A stretch of 5,934 nt of DNA from CAIQPO01 sp964648275 (lineage in GTDB: Bacteria > Patescibacteriota > Microgenomatia > UBA1400 > MFAQ01): assembly GCA_964648275.1 (NCBI GenBank), contig CAZYOB010000030.1:1-5934 (forward strand), given 5' to 3'. The notes beneath the pieces were generated by a model, which saw nothing but the letters and a program-made list of their open reading frames with translations, did no database searches and was not told the origin of the DNA. Both the position numbers and the translations under genes were made by a program. Positions 4,593 to 5,934 of this stretch are shown piece by piece (position 1 is the first letter of the stretch; each line of letters opens with the position of its first letter).

Positions 4593-5205
4593 TTTTTTCT
4601 TCCCTCGGATAGTCAAACTACCTGATACTAAGTTTAATCGGAATCTCTACATCAATTTCTACGGTGGCCAGGAACCTACTCTCATCGGTAATGGTCTTAT
4701 TCAATCCGGTCACATCATGCGCTCCATCTGGCGCCAGGGTATGAGTGGACATCTGCCCTACGACTTCGTACCCCAAAAAGTTCTCCTTCTGGGACTGGGC
4801 ACCGGTTCCAATGCCAGACTCATTAGCAGTCTCTATCCAAATGCACTCATTACCGCTGTTGAGATAGATCCAGGGATGGAAGAGATAGCCAGGAAATATT
4901 GTGACTTAAATAAACTTAATAATCTCACTGTTGTGATCAAAGACGCTTTCGACTTCGCTCGTGACATGAAAGAAAATTATGACCTTACTCTAGTCGACTG
5001 TTTTGATGGCAAATACATCCCCACCAAACTCGAAAGACTGGACTTCTATCAGCTTCTCAAAGATCACTCACGATTCATCCTTACCAATAGACTCTGGCAC
5101 GCGGAGCATATTGCCGCCAGTCAGGCTTTCATGAATTCTTTGGCCACTAAGTTCGACTTTGTTAAGGTCCACACCAGGACCAACGTCATCATCTCCTTGG
5201 TTTGA
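4579..5205 (+). CDS. SAM-dependent methyltransferase-fold protein, spermidine synthase-like
   Basis: The 208-residue protein has a Rossmann-type SAM-binding fold: motif I KVLLLGLGTGSNARL (67-81), acidic residue E95 in TAVEIDP, D122 in KDAFDF, and D140 in TLVDCFDG. The order and the short N-terminal strand segment (about 20-60) recall spermidine synthase-like proteins. However, true polyamine synthases carry GGGDG in motif I, and here it is GLGTG, lacking that Asp. I therefore call it a methyltransferase-like protein of unknown substrate. It has no signal peptide or membrane span, although the extreme N-terminus (LLNFFFPRIV) is hydrophobic. The ATG lies within the end of the carboxypeptidase gene (14-nt overlap, different frame) with no Shine-Dalgarno, so expression probably depends on coupling within the serS operon. 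Confidence 0.8.
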   Translation: MSLLNFFFPRIVKLPDTKFNRNLYINFYGGQEPTLIGNGLIQSGHIMRSIWRQGMSGHLPYDFVPQKVLLLGLGTGSNARLISSLYPNALITAVEIDPGMEEIARKYCDLNKLNNLTVVIKDAFDFARDMKENYDLTLVDCFDGKYIPTKLERLDFYQLLKDHSRFILTNRLWHAEHIAASQAFMNSLATKFDFVKVHTRTNVIISLV

Positions 5206-5206
5206 G

Positions 5207-5212
5207 TATAAT
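5207..5212 (+). promoter_or_regulatory. Consensus -10 (TATAAT) directly upstream of secA
   Basis: A perfect TATAAT lies just after the stop of the preceding gene and 9 nt before the secA ATG. Initiation would fall at about 5219-5222, giving a leaderless or nearly leaderless secA mRNA. No convincing -35 is visible at 5184-5189, so it could be incidental to the TGA-TATAAT context. Confidence 0.45.
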
Positions 5213-5221
5213 TAGCTCGTT

Positions 5222-5934
5222 ATGCTTAACTTCATCAATACTCTTTTTAACCCCAACAAGGTTGAAATTGGAAAACTTCAAAAAATAGTCGATCAGATTA
5301 ATCTTCTCGAAGAAAAAGTCAAAAAGCTCAAGGATGATGCTTTTCCGGCTGAGATAGCTCAATACAAAGAAGAACTTAAGAGGGGGAAAACGCTTGACGA
5401 TATTCTTCCTGAAGTTTTTGCCCTCACCAGAGAGGCGGCTGTTCGCGTTCTCGGCCAAAGGCCATACGACGTCCAGCTCATGGCTGCCATCGCCTTTCAT
5501 CAGGGAAATATCGCCGAACAAAAAACGGGAGAAGGCAAAACTCTCTCCGCTGTTCCTGCCATGGTCCTCAATGCTCTTACCGAAGAAGGTGCTCATTTAG
5601 TAACGGTCAATGACTATCTTGCCCGTCGTGACGCCGGCTGGATGGGACAGGTATATAACTTCCTCGGACTGACGACAGGAGTCATCTATTCCGGTTCCGG
5701 AGATCTTCCTGCCGCTATTTTCGATCTGGAATACACCGACTCGTCTCACACCGACCCTCGTCTTCAGCACTTAAAACCCATCTCTCGCCCTGAAGCCTAC
5801 AAAGCCGATATCACCTACGGCACCAATAACGAATTTGGTTTCGATTACCTTCGTGATAACATGGCCCGCTCGGTTGAGAATATTTCTCAACGCCCCCATC
5901 ATTTTGCCATTGTTGACGAAGTCGACTCCATTCT
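5222..5934 (+). CDS. secA: Preprotein translocase ATPase SecA (N-terminal part, cut by window edge)
   Basis: SecA is the motor ATPase that pushes unfolded preproteins through SecYEG. The first 237 residues are present. The N-terminal helix MLNFINTLFNPN is followed by the conserved KIVDQIN, then the first nucleotide-binding domain with Walker A in EQKTGEGKTL (K106), TVNDYLARRDA, and ITYGTNNEFGFDYLRDNM. Walker B VDEVDS (D232, E233) lies just before the edge. Between the GVIY strand (about 153-156) and EAYKADITYG there are about 34 residues (about 157-190), including HLKPISR, where B. subtilis and E. coli SecA have a much shorter loop. ATG 5222 gives the right N-terminus; no Shine-Dalgarno precedes it and a TATAAT ends 9 nt upstream, suggesting leaderless initiation. 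It follows the serS operon by 16 nt and may also receive read-through. Confidence 0.97.
   Translation, partial: MLNFINTLFNPNKVEIGKLQKIVDQINLLEEKVKKLKDDAFPAEIAQYKEELKRGKTLDDILPEVFALTREAAVRVLGQRPYDVQLMAAIAFHQGNIAEQKTGEGKTLSAVPAMVLNALTEEGAHLVTVNDYLARRDAGWMGQVYNFLGLTTGVIYSGSGDLPAAIFDLEYTDSSHTDPRLQHLKPISRPEAYKADITYGTNNEFGFDYLRDNMARSVENISQRPHHFAIVDEVDSI

Noticed and set aside
4579..5205. Calling this gene spermidine synthase (speE)
   Set aside because: Motif I is GLGTG, not the GGGDG of polyamine synthases, and the protein is short, so substrate binding is not supported.
5189..5596. 135-codon minus-strand open frame
   Set aside because: It lies antisense to the start of secA, whose translation is unmistakable; low-complexity Phe/Leu/Ser-rich content is typical of a shadow frame.
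1..5934. CRISPR array, insertion sequence or plasmid origin
   Set aside because: No regularly spaced repeats, transposase frame, terminal inverted repeats or iterons were seen.

Overview
The window reads as a stretch of a compact bacterial chromosome, most plausibly from the Candidate Phyla Radiation (Patescibacteria, Microgenomates-like) or a relative near Chloroflexota. This placement is inference. It rests on tightly packed or overlapping genes, starts that mostly lack a Shine-Dalgarno sequence, a SecA with an insertion before its ADITYG motif, and a SerRS with an unusual motif 3. No marker gene settles it.

Left end (1-513, all minus strand). Transcription runs leftward from a promoter at about 532-540. 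It passes through a complete tRNA-Glu (anticodon CUC, CCA encoded), then two tRNA-like structures in tandem, then the first 105 codons of an AT-rich gene that leaves the window. The first tRNA-like structure has all the parts of one tRNA with anticodon GUG, but the 3' half comes before the 5' half. The second is a 45-nt perfectly paired three-way junction made of an acceptor-like stem, a mini-hairpin and a canonical T arm. The partial gene is about 31% GC (hand count over 1-300), against roughly 47-55% in sampled lines of the genes to the right. It looks like an accessory gene placed at a tRNA locus.

Middle (514-2257). A divergent intergenic region carries two good plus-strand promoters. The second starts greA (transcript-cleavage factor). 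Next comes an HD-domain phosphohydrolase-like gene with a -10 element directly in front of its ATG. After it lies a serine-type T-box riboswitch whose UGGC bulge matches the GCCA end of tRNA-Ser, followed by a rho-independent terminator.

Right (2258-5934). serS, a membrane-anchored D,D-carboxypeptidase-family protein and a SAM-dependent methyltransferase-like protein overlap end to end as one operon. The T-box should set the level of all three according to tRNA-Ser charging. secA begins 16 nt later behind its own TATAAT and is cut by the window edge.

The items most worth checking are the permuted tRNA-like locus with its adjoining three-way junction and AT-rich gene, the short-leader serS T-box, and the KTG-to-KIA change in the carboxypeptidase-like protein.
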